Source: Bacillaceae bacterium IKA-2
GTDB taxonomy: Bacteria > Bacillota > Bacilli > Bacillales > Anaerobacillaceae
Length of the DNA stretch: 64,000 nt
Assembly (NCBI GenBank): GCA_031761875.1
Contig: CP134492.1
Span: 2,914,001 to 2,978,000, forward strand
Direction: 5' to 3'
Position numbers and translations under genes: made by a program. Numbering within the stretch: position 1 is the stretch's first letter; each line of letters opens with the position of its first letter. Shown here in pieces: positions 11,546-19,716 of the stretch. Below the pieces are notes generated by a model that searched no databases, was not told the DNA's origin, and saw only the letters and a program-made list of their open reading frames with translations.

Positions 11546-11576
11546 AAAAAAAGCTGCCAATTGGCAGCTTTTTTTT
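11546..11576. terminator. Bidirectional terminator between rnjA and ktrC
   Basis: A near-perfect palindrome (A-run, AGCTGCCAA / TTGGCAGCT, T-run) between two convergent genes. It overlaps the ktrC stop. Confidence 0.92.
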
Positions 11577-12240
11577 AATCATCATCAAATAAAGATTTTT
11601 CTAATTTATTTATATCTGTTACAGCACCTATAATAATAACAATATCCCCTATCAAAATTTTATCCGTCGCATGAGGCGAAACGTTAATGACTCCATCTCG
11701 TTTAAGTGCCATAACATTAACTCCATATTTTGCGCGAATATTTAACTCAACGATAGATTTATTATTCATTTTTTCACCGGCAATTAATTCGACTATACTA
11801 TAATCTTTTGAGAGTTCTAAATAATCTAAGACGTTTTTCGAGACAATATTATGGGCGATTCGTATTCCCATATCTCTTTCTGGATGAACGACCTTATGGG
11901 CCCCGATCTTATTTAAAACTTTTTCATGATAATCATTTTGTGCTTTTACTGTTATATGCTTTACACCCAATTCATCTAAAATGAGGGTTGTTAAGATACT
12001 AGCTTGAATATTGTCCCCAATAGCGACAATAACATGTTCGAAGTTACGAATCCCTAAGCTTCTTAGCGCATTCTCATCTGCTCCATCTGCAACAACTGCA
12101 TGGGTAACAATAGAAGCAAAACTATTTACTTTTTCTTCATCTGTATCAATAGCAAGGACTTCCATTCCTTGTTCACTTAGGGCTTTACAAATGCTTCCTC
12201 CGAACCTTCCTAGTCCTATGACTGCAAACTGCTTTTTCAT
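11575..12240 (-). CDS. ktrC: KtrC potassium channel gating subunit (RCK)
   Basis: About 221 aa from ATG 12240, which has GGGGGAA nine bases upstream and matches the B. subtilis KtrC start (MKK.FAVIGLGRFGG). An upstream in-frame ATG at 12264 has a poor ribosome site. The N-terminal half is an RCK/TrkA-N Rossmann domain (GLGRFG near 9-14) that binds nucleotide. The C-terminal half is a TrkA-C domain, which in KtrC-type proteins can sense c-di-AMP. It gates the KtrD membrane channel, not encoded here. The order rnjA-ktrC is conserved with B. subtilis (ykqC-ykqB). Confidence 0.93.
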   Translation of the reverse strand: MKKQFAVIGLGRFGGSICKALSEQGMEVLAIDTDEEKVNSFASIVTHAVVADGADENALRSLGIRNFEHVIVAIGDNIQASILTTLILDELGVKHITVKAQNDYHEKVLNKIGAHKVVHPERDMGIRIAHNIVSKNVLDYLELSKDYSIVELIAGEKMNNKSIVELNIRAKYGVNVMALKRDGVINVSPHATDKILIGDIVIIIGAVTDINKLEKSLFDDD

Positions 12241-12412
12241 AATGAAAATTTTCCCCCATCCCATCGTAATTCACTACTTACTATCATAATAACATAACTA
12301 ATGAAAGGACATATGCATCTAGCCCACCCTAGGAATTCAACATGCCCCGAAATCAGAAGTTGTGGAACGACGATCGATGGCTATTTTTTTATTATTTATT
12401 TCCACAAAAAAA

Positions 12413-12452
12413 TCACTTTTTTTCTATATAGCTTTATATAGAAAAAAAGTGA
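12413..12452. repeat. Perfect 18-bp hairpin with 4-nt loop
   Basis: Arms 12413-12430 and 12435-12452 are exact reverse complements around the loop GCTT. The stem is AT-rich with TCAC/GTGA ends. No U-tract follows in either direction, so it is not a standard terminator. The rest of 12241-12530 upstream of ktrC holds nothing else I can name. Confidence 0.6.
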
Positions 12453-12530
12453 CGCTATTAATTTATTAAAAACGGAAAATTTCTTAGCAATGGTCGGACT
12501 TTAGGCTTATTTTTTTTTTCAGTTAGATGT

Positions 12531-12631
12531 ATGAATTTCATAATACCAAAAACTAGCCACATAAATCTACCTAGTAACTTGAATCACTAGCAAGTTACCT
12601 AGTGGCGTAGAATCTACATTATGAAATTCAT
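12531..12631. repeat. 101-bp interspersed inverted-repeat element, copy B
   Basis: Same length, 13-bp terminal inverted repeats and nested inner pairs as copy A at 2307-2407, with 8 mismatches over 101 bp. It lies between ktrC and ykuV, just past the ykuV stop. Confidence 0.88.
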
Positions 12632-12650
12632 TCAGATTGCGATGCTTAGG

Positions 12651-13097
12651 TTATTCCTTGATTCCTAAAACACGGTTAACACGTTTGGTAAGCATTTTCA
12701 TACCACCACCACCTGCTTGAAAATGGCGTAATTGGCCTTCACTATCAAAAACATAATACGCAGGAACATATTCATTTTCAAAGGCATCAGCTAGCTTATG
12801 TTCACTATCTATAAAAATCGGTTGCGTAATACCATGCTCAAAAGCAACCTTTTTTATTTCTTCAATATCAAGATCTTTTTCTGAGCGGGGCATATGAACC
12901 GCAACTACATTTAATTGATCTTCATAGTCATCACGAAATTTGTTTACATTTGACATTGCTTCTTTACAAAGACCACAACTTATTGACCAAAAATGAAATA
13001 GTGTTGGCTTTCCACCTACTAAATCAGCTCTTGTTAAAGAAGTATTTATCCATTCTGTTGCGCCAGAAAGCTCCGGCATCTGAGTCCGTAATTTCAA
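12651..13097 (-). CDS. ykuV: Thiol-disulfide oxidoreductase YkuV
   Basis: 148 aa from TTG 13097. This start has AGAGGAG upstream and gives exactly the length and N-terminus (MKLR..MPELSG) of B. subtilis YkuV. It is a TlpA/AhpC-type thioredoxin-fold protein without signal peptide, so cytosolic. The active pair CGLC is Cys41/Cys44 in FWSISCGLCKEA, and the cis-Pro loop YVPAYYVF is present. YkuV proteins act as general dithiol oxidoreductases. It follows ykuU on the same strand after about 108 bases, so it may share its oxidative-stress control. Confidence 0.92.
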   Translation of the reverse strand: MKLRTQMPELSGATEWINTSLTRADLVGGKPTLFHFWSISCGLCKEAMSNVNKFRDDYEDQLNVVAVHMPRSEKDLDIEEIKKVAFEHGITQPIFIDSEHKLADAFENEYVPAYYVFDSEGQLRHFQAGGGGMKMLTKRVNRVLGIKE

Positions 13098-13205
13098 TTT
13101 AAGAACACTCCTCTTTCTCCTATATGCAAATTGCAAAATTGTCTCAGAAAAAGCCTAGCCTAAGCTAGACCTTTTCAGGTAAAAATAACTTATCTAGTTA
13201 GTTAC

Positions 13206-13751
13206 TTATAAAGTAGCTTGCCCTGGCTTCCAGTTTGCTGGGCATAGTCCACCAGTTTGTAGAGCTTGAAGTACACGTAGTGTCTCATCTACGTCACGAC
13301 CAATGTTATTGTGGTTTACAACCGCATACATTAGCTCACCTTCTGGGCTAATAATAAATAAACCACGTAAAGCTATACCAGCATCTTCTATTAAGACACC
13401 ATACTCTTTTGAGATAGTATGATTCGTGTCAGCAGCTAAAGGATACTTTAACTCACCTAATCCATTAAAATCACGATCTGTGTTAATCCAAGCTAAGTGT
13501 GTATGAATCGTATCAGTAGAGACACCTATCACGTCAGTATCTAAATCTTCGAATTCATCAAAACGATCGCTCACAGCTGTAATTTCAGTTGGGCAAACAA
13601 ATGTAAAATCCATTGGATAGAAGAAAAGAACTGTCCACTTATCATTTTTCATATTTTCTTCTAAAGTAACTTTTCCAAACTCTTTATTGGGCATTACCGC
13701 ATCCATTTCAAATCTTGGTGCTTGTTTTCCTACCATTCTCATGTCAGTAAT
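13206..13751 (-). CDS. ykuU: 2-Cys peroxiredoxin YkuU (probable ATT start)
   Basis: About 181 aa from ATT 13751, or 178 aa from ATG 13742. It is closely similar to B. subtilis YkuU (180 aa). The peroxidatic Cys is in DFTFVCPTE and the resolving Cys in GGLCPANW. It reduces hydrogen peroxide and organic peroxides with a thioredoxin-type donor, perhaps YkuV. The ribosome site AGGAGG (13760-13765) is 8 bases from ATT but 17 from the ATG, and an in-frame TAG precedes it. The ATT start also gives an MTDMRMVGKQAP beginning close to the homologue. A predicted promoter with a PerR-like box lies upstream. Confidence 0.9.
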   Translation of the reverse strand: MTDMRMVGKQAPRFEMDAVMPNKEFGKVTLEENMKNDKWTVLFFYPMDFTFVCPTEITAVSDRFDEFEDLDTDVIGVSTDTIHTHLAWINTDRDFNGLGELKYPLAADTNHTISKEYGVLIEDAGIALRGLFIISPEGELMYAVVNHNNIGRDVDETLRVLQALQTGGLCPANWKPGQATL

Positions 13752-13791
13752 ATGTAAAACCTCCTAAAAAATATTCCTTAAACAGGAACTC

Positions 13792-13834
13792 TAATTACAG
13801 TAATTATTATAAAAGAAATAATATAATTAGTCAA
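13792..13834 (-). promoter_or_regulatory. ykuU promoter with PerR-like box and 7-1-7 palindrome
   Basis: On the minus strand, TTGACT (13829-13834), a 17-bp spacer and TATAAT (13806-13811). The stretch TTATAATAATTACTG (13798-13812) matches the PerR consensus TTATAATnATTATAA except at its last three bases. Just downstream, TAATTAC-A-GTAATTA (13792-13806) is a perfect 7-1-7 inverted repeat at the start site. Peroxide-responsive repression fits the gene, but it is a prediction. In 13835-14046 I see only AT-rich sequence. Confidence 0.55.
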
Positions 13835-14046
13835 GAATAAAGAAATAATAACTTTAAATTACTAGTTTCATCCTTTTATAACAATTCTCTTGTTATTATA
13901 TCCTTTATCTAAGATAAAACGAATCATTTGCCTTATAAACTTAGGATAATTATTAAAACTTAGTTGACCCATTCTCAATTAAGAAATAAACTATTTTTTT
14001 AAAAGTGCGCAGATATGTAATCATCTGTTATTAGTATTTTCTTTAC

Positions 14047-14083
14047 GACGTAAGAGGTTGACTTTATGTCAACCTCTTACGTC
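14047..14083 (-). terminator. Perfect 16-bp hairpin past ykuS (possible terminator)
   Basis: GACGTAAGAGGTTGAC (14047-14062) pairs exactly with 14068-14083 around a 5-nt loop. The T-run lies on the ykuS side of the stem instead of after it, so a standard rho-independent terminator is doubtful. It may protect the transcript end. Confidence 0.45.
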
Positions 14084-14096
14084 AAAAAATATAATT

Positions 14097-14339
14097 TTAC
14101 TGAAATTTTTTTTCAACTTGCTGACAAACTTCATCAGCACTTAAGCCTTGGGCACTAATAACGGAGCCTTGAGTAACAATATTTTGAATACCCATCATAT
14201 TTTGATCTTGACCTGTGACAACGCAGCAATCACAGCCTTGTGCATCACTTTCTTGCTTTAATTGAACTACATCATACCCTTTTGCTTGCAGTGCTTCTTC
14301 CACATCCATTAAAGATTGCTCTACACCAACCTTAGGAAT
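14097..14339 (-). CDS. ykuS: UPF0180 family protein YkuS (probable ATT start)
   Basis: 80 aa from ATT 14339. A longer frame from ATG 14366 has no good ribosome site and would put the strong AAGGAGG (14347-14353) inside the coding region. AAGGAGG is seven bases before ATT, and translation from there gives (M)PKVGVEQSL, matching the B. subtilis YkuS beginning and its length of about 81. The conserved core is VGVEQSL, then [12 protein letters not shown] with a Cys-x-Cys-Cys cluster. Function is unknown. It lies between ykuR and ykuU as in B. subtilis. Confidence 0.85.
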   Translation of the reverse strand: MPKVGVEQSLMDVEEALQAKGYDVVQLKQESDAQGCDCCVVTGQDQNMMGIQNIVTQGSVISAQGLSADEVCQQVEKKFQ

Positions 14340-14539
14340 AACTGTTCCTCCTTCCAAATGGTACATGAAATAAGTTAAGAGAGTTTTCTCTTACATCGGT
14401 AATGTAACCAAATAAGTGGAAGATTATTCTTAACTACTAGATGAAAAAACTAAAAATCTGTCTTTACCCGCTTCTCTCCTGTAAGTTAAGAGAGTAAGTG
14501 TGGTAGGGAGATCAAAGGATTTAAGAACTGTTGGTTTAT

Positions 14540-14579
14540 CTTTAGACTTTAGACTTTTGACTTTTGACTTTTGACTTTT
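14540..14579. repeat. 7-bp tandem repeat
   Basis: Two CTTTAGA units, three CTTTTGA units and a partial CTTTT in a row, followed by a short CTTTCCAT duplication (14585 onward). It lies between the ykuR stop and the start of ykuS, in otherwise unremarkable sequence. Confidence 0.75.
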
Positions 14580-14604
14580 CCAACTTTCCATCTTTCCATC
14601 TTTC

Positions 14605-15723
14605 TCAAATTGATTTTATATAATCGACAAGTAATTCAATCGCAAAGGGAATTGCTTCTTCATCTGGATTCAAAGAACTTGAATGTAATCCATGGCTTGA
14701 ATCTACACCTAACCAAAACATAAACCCTGGGATTTCTTTTAAGAAATAACCAAAATCCTCACCAGTCATTGCCTCTCTGCATTCAACAAAAGTAAGCTTT
14801 GATCGATTTTGAAGAAAAGTTATAAACTCACCAGTAACAACTTCATCGTTATATACTTGGCAATAGTTAGCCCCGAAGTCAATTGTTGCTTTGCACTCAA
14901 AGCCTTGCTCAATTCCCTTAACAAGGGCTGTAATTCTTGCTTTAATTGTAGCCATTGAATCCATAGAAAGTGTACGAATTGTTCCTTCTACTCTGGATCG
15001 TTCGGCAATAATATTTTGTTTTGTTCCCCCTGTAATTTTTCCTATTGTTACAACAGCTGAGTCTAGTGGATCAATGTTTCTTGAGACAATTGACTGAAAC
15101 TGCGTCACTAAATGGCTTGCGGCAACAACCATATCATTAGCATGATGAGGATAGGCAGCGTGACCTCCTGTACCTACAAGGTCAATAAATAACTCTGAAG
15201 TATTAGCAAAAAGTAATCCTTTTTTCGTTGCTACTGTTCCAACTGGGTACTCAGGTGCAATGTGCAAAGCAACAATTCTATCAGGAAGATTATTTTTCAA
15301 ATAATAACTTGCAAGCATTAGCTCCGCTCCACCCGGGCCCTCTTCCGCAGGCTGAAAAATAAATAGCAATGTATCCTTCGGTTGATTGGAAGCAAAAAAA
15401 GTAAGCACCCCTAGAGCGATACTCATATGAAAATCATGGCCACAAGCATGCATGTTCCCGATATGCTTTGATTTAAATGGCAGGTTTGTTTCCTCTTCCA
15501 ATGGCAACCCATCAATGTCAGCACGGTAAGCAACTACTTTTGTTGATTGACTGCCTTTCACTTTGACAAAAATCCCAGTCTTCCAAGTATCGACTTGCAA
15601 CAACTGTTGTGGCAAGTCTTTAATGTGCGACAACAGAAATTGTTGAGTCTCAAACTCTTCAAAGCCAAGTTCGGGAATTTGATGAAGTTCCCGCCTAATC
15701 GAAATAAATTCTGAAAAACTCAT
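14605..15723 (-). CDS. ykuR: N-acetyldiaminopimelate deacetylase
   Basis: 372 aa from ATG 15723, seven bases after AGAGGT. The GTG at 15729 is too close to that site. It is an M20D amidohydrolase that frees LL-diaminopimelate from its N-acetyl form in the acetylase branch of lysine and peptidoglycan synthesis. The metal-binding residues are visible: HACGHD near 97-102, the EEGPGGAE segment with catalytic Glu, and the C-terminal [10 protein letters not shown]. It lies downstream of dapH on the same strand, the previous enzyme of the pathway, in the B. subtilis order. Confidence 0.92.
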   Translation of the reverse strand: MSFSEFISIRRELHQIPELGFEEFETQQFLLSHIKDLPQQLLQVDTWKTGIFVKVKGSQSTKVVAYRADIDGLPLEEETNLPFKSKHIGNMHACGHDFHMSIALGVLTFFASNQPKDTLLFIFQPAEEGPGGAELMLASYYLKNNLPDRIVALHIAPEYPVGTVATKKGLLFANTSELFIDLVGTGGHAAYPHHANDMVVAASHLVTQFQSIVSRNIDPLDSAVVTIGKITGGTKQNIIAERSRVEGTIRTLSMDSMATIKARITALVKGIEQGFECKATIDFGANYCQVYNDEVVTGEFITFLQNRSKLTFVECREAMTGEDFGYFLKEIPGFMFWLGVDSSHGLHSSSLNPDEEAIPFAIELLVDYIKSI

Positions 15724-15899
15724 GGTCACTACCTCTTTTTTTAATAATATTTTCGTTATTCAGCTATAAAGCGCGCTCCTGCGGTTACTTGTCGTAAAAC
15801 CCGCTTATGAAGTAACAAAAGGTGGTGGGTGTGTCTTGGAGCTAGACAAACAAATCGCCTACTTACCTTTGAAAGGCTTGCAGGCAATTTAAGTCCGTA

Positions 15900-16622
15900 T
15901 TAATTATCCTCATTTAATCGACGAAGCTCTTGGATAATTTCCGTTTTCCCTTTTGTTTTTCCATCAATTTCTTTTATAACACGGGCTGGCATTCCAGCCA
16001 CAACAGTCCGTGCTGGAACATCCTTAGTTACAATCGCTCCAGCTGCGACAACGGCTCCTTGCCCTACTGTAACCCCTTCAAGGATTACTGCATTTGCACC
16101 TATTACTACATCATCTTCGACAACAACCGGTTTGGCTGATGGTGGCTCAACAACACCCGCTAATACTGCACCCGCACCAATATGGCAATTTTTACCTACT
16201 GTTGCCCTTCCACCTAATACAACGTTCATATCAATCATTGTCCCATCACCGATAACTGCGCCGATATTAACCGATGCATTCATCATAATAACGACATTGT
16301 CACCGATCTCCACTTGATCACGAATTATCGCACCTGGTTCAATTCTAGCTTTAATATTTTTCATATCAAGTAATGGAATCGCTGAATTTCGTCGATCATT
16401 CTCAACAACAAAATCTTCAATTTTATTTGCATTGGCTTTTAAGACAGCGGATATTTCCGACCACTCACCAAATAATGTCCCCACATTTCCTGAGATAAAT
16501 GTCTTTGTACTTTCCCCAAACTTAATTTCTTCTAAATCACCTTTGATATAAACCTTAACAGGTGTTGACTTTACACTCTTCGATATAAAAGAAATGATTT
16601 CATTTGCATCCATTGTATTCAT
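15900..16622 (-). CDS. dapH: Tetrahydrodipicolinate N-acetyltransferase
   Basis: 240 aa (B. subtilis DapH 236). It acetylates tetrahydrodipicolinate with acetyl-CoA to open the acetylated diaminopimelate route. The N-terminal 90 residues are the DapH-specific domain. From about 90 the left-handed beta-helix hexapeptide repeats appear (IGDNVVI, IGDGTMI, VGKNCHI, IGANAVI and so on). ATG start with GGAGG eight bases upstream. Head of a dapH-ykuR-ykuS-ykuU-ykuV block. Confidence 0.95.
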   Translation of the reverse strand: MNTMDANEIISFISKSVKSTPVKVYIKGDLEEIKFGESTKTFISGNVGTLFGEWSEISAVLKANANKIEDFVVENDRRNSAIPLLDMKNIKARIEPGAIIRDQVEIGDNVVIMMNASVNIGAVIGDGTMIDMNVVLGGRATVGKNCHIGAGAVLAGVVEPPSAKPVVVEDDVVIGANAVILEGVTVGQGAVVAAGAIVTKDVPARTVVAGMPARVIKEIDGKTKGKTEIIQELRRLNEDN

Positions 16623-16757
16623 TTAATAATCCTCCAATTAATGTCTGTAATATATTGCAATTTTACTGATTTCTGAATAATTCACTACTTTACTGTATCA
16701 AAAAGTTGTCGTAGTGACAAGAAATTCGTTTTCATTATCCTTCGTTCAAAAAACGCT

Positions 16758-16793
16758 AAAAAAAAGCACAGCGTCTGGCGAAGGACGCTGCAC
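16758..16793 (-). terminator. Rho-independent terminator of aceA
   Basis: Minus strand: a GC-rich stem (GCAGCGTC with GACGCTGTGC) followed by eight U residues, 40 bases past the aceA stop. Confidence 0.85.
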
Positions 16794-16832
16794 TATCTAT
16801 GGAGGTAATTAACCTTAATTACAACTTACTAA

Positions 16833-18110
16833 TTAAAACTGCGCTACTTCAGTGGAACCTTTTAATGCAGTTGTTGAAGATGTTCCACCAGAAACCGCTT
16901 GTGAAACCTCATCAAAGTACCCTGTACCAACTTCACGTTGATGACGAGTTGCTGTGTAACCTTTTGCTTCACTATCAAACTCTGCTTGTTGGAACTCAGA
17001 GTACGCACCCATACCACGCGCCTTATAAGCATGAGATAATTCAAACATTGAATGATTTAAAGCATGGAAACCGGCTAATGTAACAAACTGGAATTTATAT
17101 CCCATTTTACCAAGTTCAATTTGATAAGTTTCAATTGTTTCTTCATCAATGTTTGCTTTCCAATTAAACGAAGGGGAACAATTGTACGCTAGCATTTTTC
17201 CTGGGAACTGAGCATGAATTGCATCAGCAAACTTTTTTGCTTCTTCTAAACTTGGCTTAGAAGTTTCACACCATACTAGGTCTGCATAAGGTGCATAAGC
17301 TAAACCTCTTGAAATTGCTTGATCAATTCCTGGAGTTGTACGGAAAAATCCTTCTGGTGTTCGCTCACCAGTAATAAATTCTTGGTCACGTGGATCAATA
17401 TCACTAGTAATTAAATCAGCTGCATCTGCATCTGTTCTTGCAATTACTATTGTCGGAACTCCAGAAACGTCGGCAGCAAGTCTAGCTGCAGCTAAATTAC
17501 GAATAGCCGTTTGAGTTGGGATTAATACTTTTCCACCTAAATGACCACATTTTTTTTCAGAAGCAAGTTGATCCTCAAAGTGTACTGCAGCAGCACCTGC
17601 TTCTATCATGCCTTTCATGAGTTCAAAACAGTTTAATTGTCCACCAAAACCAGCTTCAGCATCAGCAATGATTGGTAAAAAATAATCAATTTCGTCTTTG
17701 CCTTCCATATGTTGAATTTGATCTGCTCTTTGTAATGCTTGGTTAATTCGCTTTACAACCAACGGAACACTGTTAGCCGGATATAAACTTTGATCTGGAT
17801 ACATTTGACCTGCAACATTTGCATCAGCTGCAACCTGCCAACCACTTAAGTAAACAGCTTGTAGTCCAGCTTTAGCTTGTTGCATTGCTTGATTTCCTGT
17901 TAATGCTCCTAATGCTGGAACAAAATCCATTGTATGAAGTTGCTCCCAAAAACGAGCTGCTCCACGACGTGCTAACGTATGCTCTATTTGAACAGAACCT
18001 CTTAAGCGCACTACTTCTTCAGCAGTATATGTTCGCTCAATTCCAGCCCATCTCGCTTCATTTTTCCAACTAGCTTCTAATTTGTTAACTTCTTCTTGAA
18101 AATTATTCAT
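16833..18110 (-). CDS. aceA: Isocitrate lyase
   Basis: 425 aa. It splits isocitrate into succinate and glyoxylate, the first step of the glyoxylate shunt. The catalytic KKCGHLGG motif is at 186-193. The Mg-binding DAEAGFGG and the NCSPSFNW substrate segment are present. ATG start with GGGAGATG upstream. The gene is monocistronic, with its own promoter and terminator. The partner enzyme here is the malate synthase G at 28582-30759, about 10 kb away. B. subtilis lacks this pathway, but many other Bacillaceae have it. Confidence 0.96.
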   Translation of the reverse strand: MNNFQEEVNKLEASWKNEARWAGIERTYTAEEVVRLRGSVQIEHTLARRGAARFWEQLHTMDFVPALGALTGNQAMQQAKAGLQAVYLSGWQVAADANVAGQMYPDQSLYPANSVPLVVKRINQALQRADQIQHMEGKDEIDYFLPIIADAEAGFGGQLNCFELMKGMIEAGAAAVHFEDQLASEKKCGHLGGKVLIPTQTAIRNLAAARLAADVSGVPTIVIARTDADAADLITSDIDPRDQEFITGERTPEGFFRTTPGIDQAISRGLAYAPYADLVWCETSKPSLEEAKKFADAIHAQFPGKMLAYNCSPSFNWKANIDEETIETYQIELGKMGYKFQFVTLAGFHALNHSMFELSHAYKARGMGAYSEFQQAEFDSEAKGYTATRHQREVGTGYFDEVSQAVSGGTSSTTALKGSTEVAQF

Positions 18111-18248
18111 GTTTCTTCATCTCCCATTTTTTAATTTTGTAATTTCCCATCTCCATTAATAAGCAAAAACTCTGCCTACCAAAACAACTCTCTTTTTTTC
18201 TTGTCCTTCCCTTTACCTGTTTTATTACAGTTTCTATTTCATAAACCT

Positions 18249-18277
18249 ATACTATAACAGTGACTTTAAAATTGCAA
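18249..18277 (-). promoter_or_regulatory. Predicted sigma-A promoter of aceA
   Basis: Minus strand: TTGCAA (18272-18277), a 17-bp spacer and TAGTAT (18249-18254). I see no clear catabolite-repression (cre) site next to it. Confidence 0.45.
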
Positions 18278-18323
18278 TAAAAACTTTTATTATTTTCCGA
18301 ATATTTTTTTATTATTTAAAATC

Positions 18324-18350
18324 AAAAAAAGAATGGCTAAATGCCATTCT
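18324..18350 (-). terminator. Terminator of the stress/redox operon
   Basis: Stem AGAATGGC / GCCATTCT with a 5-nt loop, then a seven-base U-tract on the minus strand. A second inverted repeat (TAGCTCAA / TTGAGCTA, about 18356-18400) lies between it and the gene. Confidence 0.85.
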
Positions 18351-18426
18351 CACGGTAGCTCAAATAATATTTTCAAGAAACTCCGTTTTTCTTGAGCTAA
18401 ATCTACTTCTTCGTTACTCTCACTAC

Positions 18427-19686
18427 TTAATATTGTGATTTTAGTTTTGTACGATTATTAACGAATTGGTCAGCTCCTAGTGCAGCTATAGCACCGTCAG
18501 CAGCCGAGATAACCGCTTGTTTAATTGGCGTTTTCCTTGCGTCACCACCAGCAAAGACTCCGGGTATATTTGAACGTAATTGATCATCAACGATAATATA
18601 ACCTTCTTCATCAAGGCTTAGATTACCCTTTATAAAGTCAGTTGCTGGCTTCATTCCGCCAAGATAAAGAAATACCCCATCTACATCCCATTCGATCTCC
18701 TCGCGGTTGTTATCTAAGACAACTACTTTTTCAACGTTATCTTTACCTTTAATTTCTTTAATACGATGTTTTCTATAGATTACAACATTAGCTTTATTTT
18801 CAATACTGGCTAAACCTGATTCACCATGTATTGTGCCACTTGGAATTAATACACGTACTTCTTTACAAAATTTAGCAAGCGAAGCAGCCTCATCAACTGC
18901 TTCGCTATTGTCTCCAACAACGACAACAAGTTTGTTATCATAAAATGCAGCATCACAAGTTGAACAGTAGCTAACTCCGCGACCAGTAAATTCTTCTTCA
19001 CCACTAATTTTACTAGCTGGCGCTTTGGCACCAACTGCAACAAAAACTGCTTTTGCTCTTACAATTCCTTCAGCAATTGCAATTTCCTTTATTTCATTGG
19101 AAAAATCTACTGACAACACATTAGATCGAACAAATTTCGCCCCAAAACCTTTGGCTTGGACTTGCATTCTTGTTAACAATTCTAGCCCAGTTACACTTTC
19201 GCGAATACCAGGATAATTAGCTATTCTGTGTGTTAGTGCAAGTGTCCCTGCTTTTGGTGCCTTATCAATAACAAGGCATTTTAGTTTTGTCCTTGCAGCA
19301 TAAACAGCAGCAGAACTCCCCGCTGGTCCAGCACCAATCATCACAAAATCATAAATTTCAGCTAAGACATTTTGATCAACTTTATCAAAAATTTCATCTT
19401 CAATAGTGATTTCCTTTTTCGGTGGCTCGACGTTAGCTTCATCAGTCTCTTCCATCCCAAATGCTTTCCTAAATTTCTTTTCCTGAAAACCTAAAACTAA
19501 TTTACCGTTTACATATGTAGCTGGTGTCCCAAATACTTTTTTTTCTCGAAGCTCATCAAAATATTCTTTATGTAATGAAACATTACGAACTTCGTATTCA
19601 ATACCCCATTCACCTAATTGATTTTTAACTCTTTCGCAATACGGACAGCCAGAACTGGTATACACGATTACTTCGAATGAAGACAT
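18427..19686 (-). CDS. Glutaredoxin-thioredoxin reductase fusion
   Basis: 419 aa in two parts. Residues 1-80 are a glutaredoxin with CPYC (Cys14, Cys17) and the GTPATYVNG cis-Pro loop. From about 112 a thioredoxin-reductase-like flavoprotein follows: FAD loop GAGPAGSSAA, redox pair CSTC (Cys241, Cys244) and C-terminal GVFAGGDARKTPIKQ. The NADPH domain is atypical: GGGDSA is replaced by GDNSEAV (258-264), and the usual HRR motif for the NADPH 2'-phosphate is missing. The electron donor may therefore not be NADPH. ATG start with GGAGGGG. It follows an MscS gene by 30 bases. Confidence 0.88.
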   Translation of the reverse strand: MSSFEVIVYTSSGCPYCERVKNQLGEWGIEYEVRNVSLHKEYFDELREKKVFGTPATYVNGKLVLGFQEKKFRKAFGMEETDEANVEPPKKEITIEDEIFDKVDQNVLAEIYDFVMIGAGPAGSSAAVYAARTKLKCLVIDKAPKAGTLALTHRIANYPGIRESVTGLELLTRMQVQAKGFGAKFVRSNVLSVDFSNEIKEIAIAEGIVRAKAVFVAVGAKAPASKISGEEEFTGRGVSYCSTCDAAFYDNKLVVVVGDNSEAVDEAASLAKFCKEVRVLIPSGTIHGESGLASIENKANVVIYRKHRIKEIKGKDNVEKVVVLDNNREEIEWDVDGVFLYLGGMKPATDFIKGNLSLDEEGYIIVDDQLRSNIPGVFAGGDARKTPIKQAVISAADGAIAALGADQFVNNRTKLKSQY

Positions 19687-19716
19687 CCAAACCCCTCCGA
19701 TAATATGTTTTTTTCC

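Noticed and set aside
12301-12445. Plus-strand frame of about 46 codons upstream of ktrC
   Set aside because: No ribosome site, and it runs into the perfect hairpin at 12413-12452; the composition is not protein-like.
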